Assembly: GCA_002773975.1 (NCBI GenBank)
Contig: PEZR01000093.1
Coordinates: 1-7,065, forward strand
Length of the DNA: 7,065 nt
Direction of reading: 5' to 3'
From: Bdellovibrio sp. CG10_big_fil_rev_8_21_14_0_10_47_8
GTDB lineage: Bacteria > Bdellovibrionota > Bdellovibrionia > Bdellovibrionales > Bdellovibrionaceae
Shown: positions 5,785 through 7,065 of the stretch, piece after piece
Layout of the letters: each line of letters starts with the position of its first letter
How positions within the stretch are numbered: position 1 is the stretch's first letter
Notes under the pieces: generated by a model
Told to the model about the DNA's origin: nothing
Seen by the model: only the letters and a program-made list of their open reading frames with translations
The model's database searches: none
Translations under genes and position numbers: made by a program

Positions 5785-6477
5785 TTATTTACGTTCAATT
5801 TTCAAATGTTGAATAACGATGTCTTCAACGGGGCGATCCATTGAGCCTGTTTGGGCCTTGGAGATATTTTGAACAACATCCATACCTTCGGTGACCTCAC
5901 CGAAAATCGTGTGTTTTCCATCTAGCCAAGGAGTTGCAGCAACAGTCACAAAAAATTGACTGCCATTGGTGCCGGGTCCCGCGTTCGCCATGGAGAGCAT
6001 GCCGGGTTTGTCGTGTTTCAATGAAGGGTCAAATTCGTCCCCAAATTTGTATCCGGGACCGCCGGTGCCATTTCCAAGTGGATCTCCACCTTGAATCATG
6101 AAATTGGGAATAACACGGTGAAATTTGAGACCATCATAGAAATGATTTTTTGTCTTTTTGCCGTCTGGAGAAGTCCATTCTTTGGTTCCTTCCGCAAGAC
6201 CCACAAAGTTTTCCACTGTTTTTGGAGCTTTGTCTTTGAAGAGTTTTACTTTGAAGGTTCCTTTGTTGGTTTCAAAAATTGCGATCATATCTTTTTCCTT
6301 TTTTTCAACTTTTTTAGCGTCGGTACTTTTAGCAGATTTTTTTGTGGCGGCCTTCGGCGTTGTGTCTTTCGCATTGGCTTCCGAATGGAAACTCAAAAAA
6401 ACCAGGAAAAGAGCAACGGCATAAATCCAAAGGGCCTTAATATAACTGTGTTTGATGGAGCTGTTTTTCAGAATCAT
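5785..6477 (-). CDS. Secreted cyclophilin-type peptidyl-prolyl cis-trans isomerase
   Basis: This 230-residue protein has ATG at 6477-6475 preceded by GAGGTG (6490-6485), a strong ribosome site with seven-base spacing. Residues 1-36 look like a signal peptide: a basic start, a hydrophobic core at about 15-30, and likely cleavage after Ala34-Asn-Ala36. A Lys/Ala-rich linker (37-63) is followed by a full cyclophilin domain (64-230). Residues that line the active site in human cyclophilin A have counterparts: FHRVIPNF (Arg121, Phe126), MIQGGD (Gln129), MANAGPGTNGSQFF (Ala164, Phe176), and WLDGKHTIFG (Trp184, His189). It should isomerise Xaa-Pro bonds during folding of exported proteins in the periplasm; if cleavage does not occur it would be membrane-anchored. 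It lies 35 bp downstream of glnE on the same strand and converges on the methyltransferase gene with 12 bp between stops. The enzyme class is certain; its clients are unknown. Confidence 0.95.
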   Translation of the reverse strand: MILKNSSIKHSYIKALWIYAVALFLVFLSFHSEANAKDTTPKAATKKSAKSTDAKKVEKKEKDMIAIFETNKGTFKVKLFKDKAPKTVENFVGLAEGTKEWTSPDGKKTKNHFYDGLKFHRVIPNFMIQGGDPLGNGTGGPGYKFGDEFDPSLKHDKPGMLSMANAGPGTNGSQFFVTVAATPWLDGKHTIFGEVTEGMDVVQNISKAQTGSMDRPVEDIVIQHLKIERK

Positions 6478-6512
6478 CTTTTTTCACCTCGAATTTCAAT
6501 CCCCAAGAGTTA

Positions 6513-7065
6513 TTATTGCTGTCTTCGGGGGTCAAGAGCATTCAAGAGTCTCAGAGCTTCATTCAATGCAGAGCGTATTTTTTCGGACAGCGTATCCTCG
6601 TTTATTTGCAGAAGAGTCGCTAAGGAGCGGAAATTTTCCGAAGAGATTTCAATTGTGCCTTCTGCGCTCGTAATCAAAGCTTGCTGCAGCTGCTCAATCA
6701 GGCGCAGAAAATAGTAGGGTTCAATGAGTTCATTCCAAGCAGAATTCTCGGTGCTGAATTGACGGAGCAGGCTTTCAGTTTGAGTTGATTGCGGCAGAAC
6801 CTGCTTCTTCAAAATGCAAGCTTGCAGTGCCAACTCAATATCCACAAATCCTCCGGCACTGTACTTTAAATCAAAACGAGTTTCGCTTTGCTGAGACTTC
6901 TTTTTCAATTCCAACCGAATTCGCTCGAGCTCCTGAAGTTCATCCTTGCGAAGAGGCCTCTGAATGCAGGCCTGGTGAATTTTTTTACTCAGCTCGGGGG
7001 TGTGTAAAACTCGGGCTCTCAAATAGGCCTGGCGTTCCCAGGCCGTGGCCTCTGTGCTCAGGTAT
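6513..7065 (-). CDS. glnE: Glutamine synthetase adenylyltransferase/deadenylyltransferase, C-terminal end (partial)
   Basis: This is the last 183 codons of a gene whose 5' part lies beyond the right edge; the stop is TAA at 6515-6513. The TTG at 7022 is not the start, since the frame continues to the edge with STEATAWERQAYLRARVL, matching the (T)WEHQALxRAR block of GlnE. About 50 residues on comes FDLKYSAGGFVDIELALQ, corresponding to the family's FDxKxxxGGxxDIExxxQ block, and then the helical C-terminal region with a FLRLIEQLQQAL stretch. These elements belong to the C-terminal adenylyl-transferase half, which modifies a tyrosine of glutamine synthetase in response to PII and glutamine. The catalytic GSDLD-type motif and the N-terminal adenylyl-removing domain are outside the window. 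Only 35 bp separate it from the cyclophilin gene downstream, so the two may be cotranscribed. Confidence 0.93.
   Translation of the reverse strand, partial: YLSTEATAWERQAYLRARVLHTPELSKKIHQACIQRPLRKDELQELERIRLELKKKSQQSETRFDLKYSAGGFVDIELALQACILKKQVLPQSTQTESLLRQFSTENSAWNELIEPYYFLRLIEQLQQALITSAEGTIEISSENFRSLATLLQINEDTLSEKIRSALNEALRLLNALDPRRQQ

Noticed and set aside
5773..5835. Bidirectional terminator between the methyltransferase and cyclophilin genes
   Set aside because: Only 12 bp separate the stops, and the TTCAA/TTGAA pairing nearby is too short and AT-rich to support a hairpin call.
6091..6714. Open frame on the plus strand across the cyclophilin and glnE genes
   Set aside because: It has a Phe/Ser/Arg-rich shadow composition and spans two recognisable genes on the other strand.

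Overview
The window looks like an ordinary chromosomal piece of a Gram-negative bacterium. A deltaproteobacterial or Bdellovibrionota-type organism is my best guess. This rests on moderate GC, a glnE-type nitrogen regulator, a periplasmic cyclophilin, occasional TTG starts, and a cluster of large Cys-rich type IV prepilin-like proteins. The taxonomic call is inference. There are no RNA genes, insertion sequences, CRISPR arrays or phage genes that I can see.

Layout: (1) 1-974 (+) is the 3'-terminal part of a polytopic membrane protein resembling the DUF1624/heparan-alpha-glucosaminide N-acetyltransferase-like acyltransferases. (2) 951-1637 (-) is an unrecognised protein with one N-terminal membrane anchor; its 3' end overlaps the acyltransferase tail to tail by 24 bp. 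(3) 1638-1730 is a short divergent intergenic region with a -10-like box and a 13-bp palindrome. (4) 1731-5088 (+) holds three consecutive prepilin-like genes, separated by 13 and 12 bp, followed immediately by (5) a small integral-membrane methyltransferase of the ICMT/PEMT type at 5092-5772. Genes 3 to 6 read as one operon. (6) On the minus strand, converging on that operon, are a secreted cyclophilin-type peptidyl-prolyl isomerase (5785-6477) and, upstream of it, the C-terminal end of glnE (6513-7065), which runs off the window.

The most interesting part is the prepilin trio. All three have a short leader ending in Gly and a hydrophobic pilin helix. They also share an extracellular head with 11 cysteines in the same register, including GGCxYGG, CxC and CxxC motifs and an acidic (F/Y)(N/D)E..(V/L)D stretch. 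The first lacks the usual Glu at mature position 5, as GspK-type tip pseudopilins do, whereas the second and third keep it. The second and third add a PTTTL-type Thr/Pro linker and a four-Cys tail, with an octaglycine run in the third. The likely picture is a tandemly triplicated set of minor pilins forming a disulfide-rich tip on a type IV pilus or type II-like pseudopilus. No assembly ATPase, platform protein, secretin or prepilin peptidase lies in the window, so the machine they serve must be encoded elsewhere.
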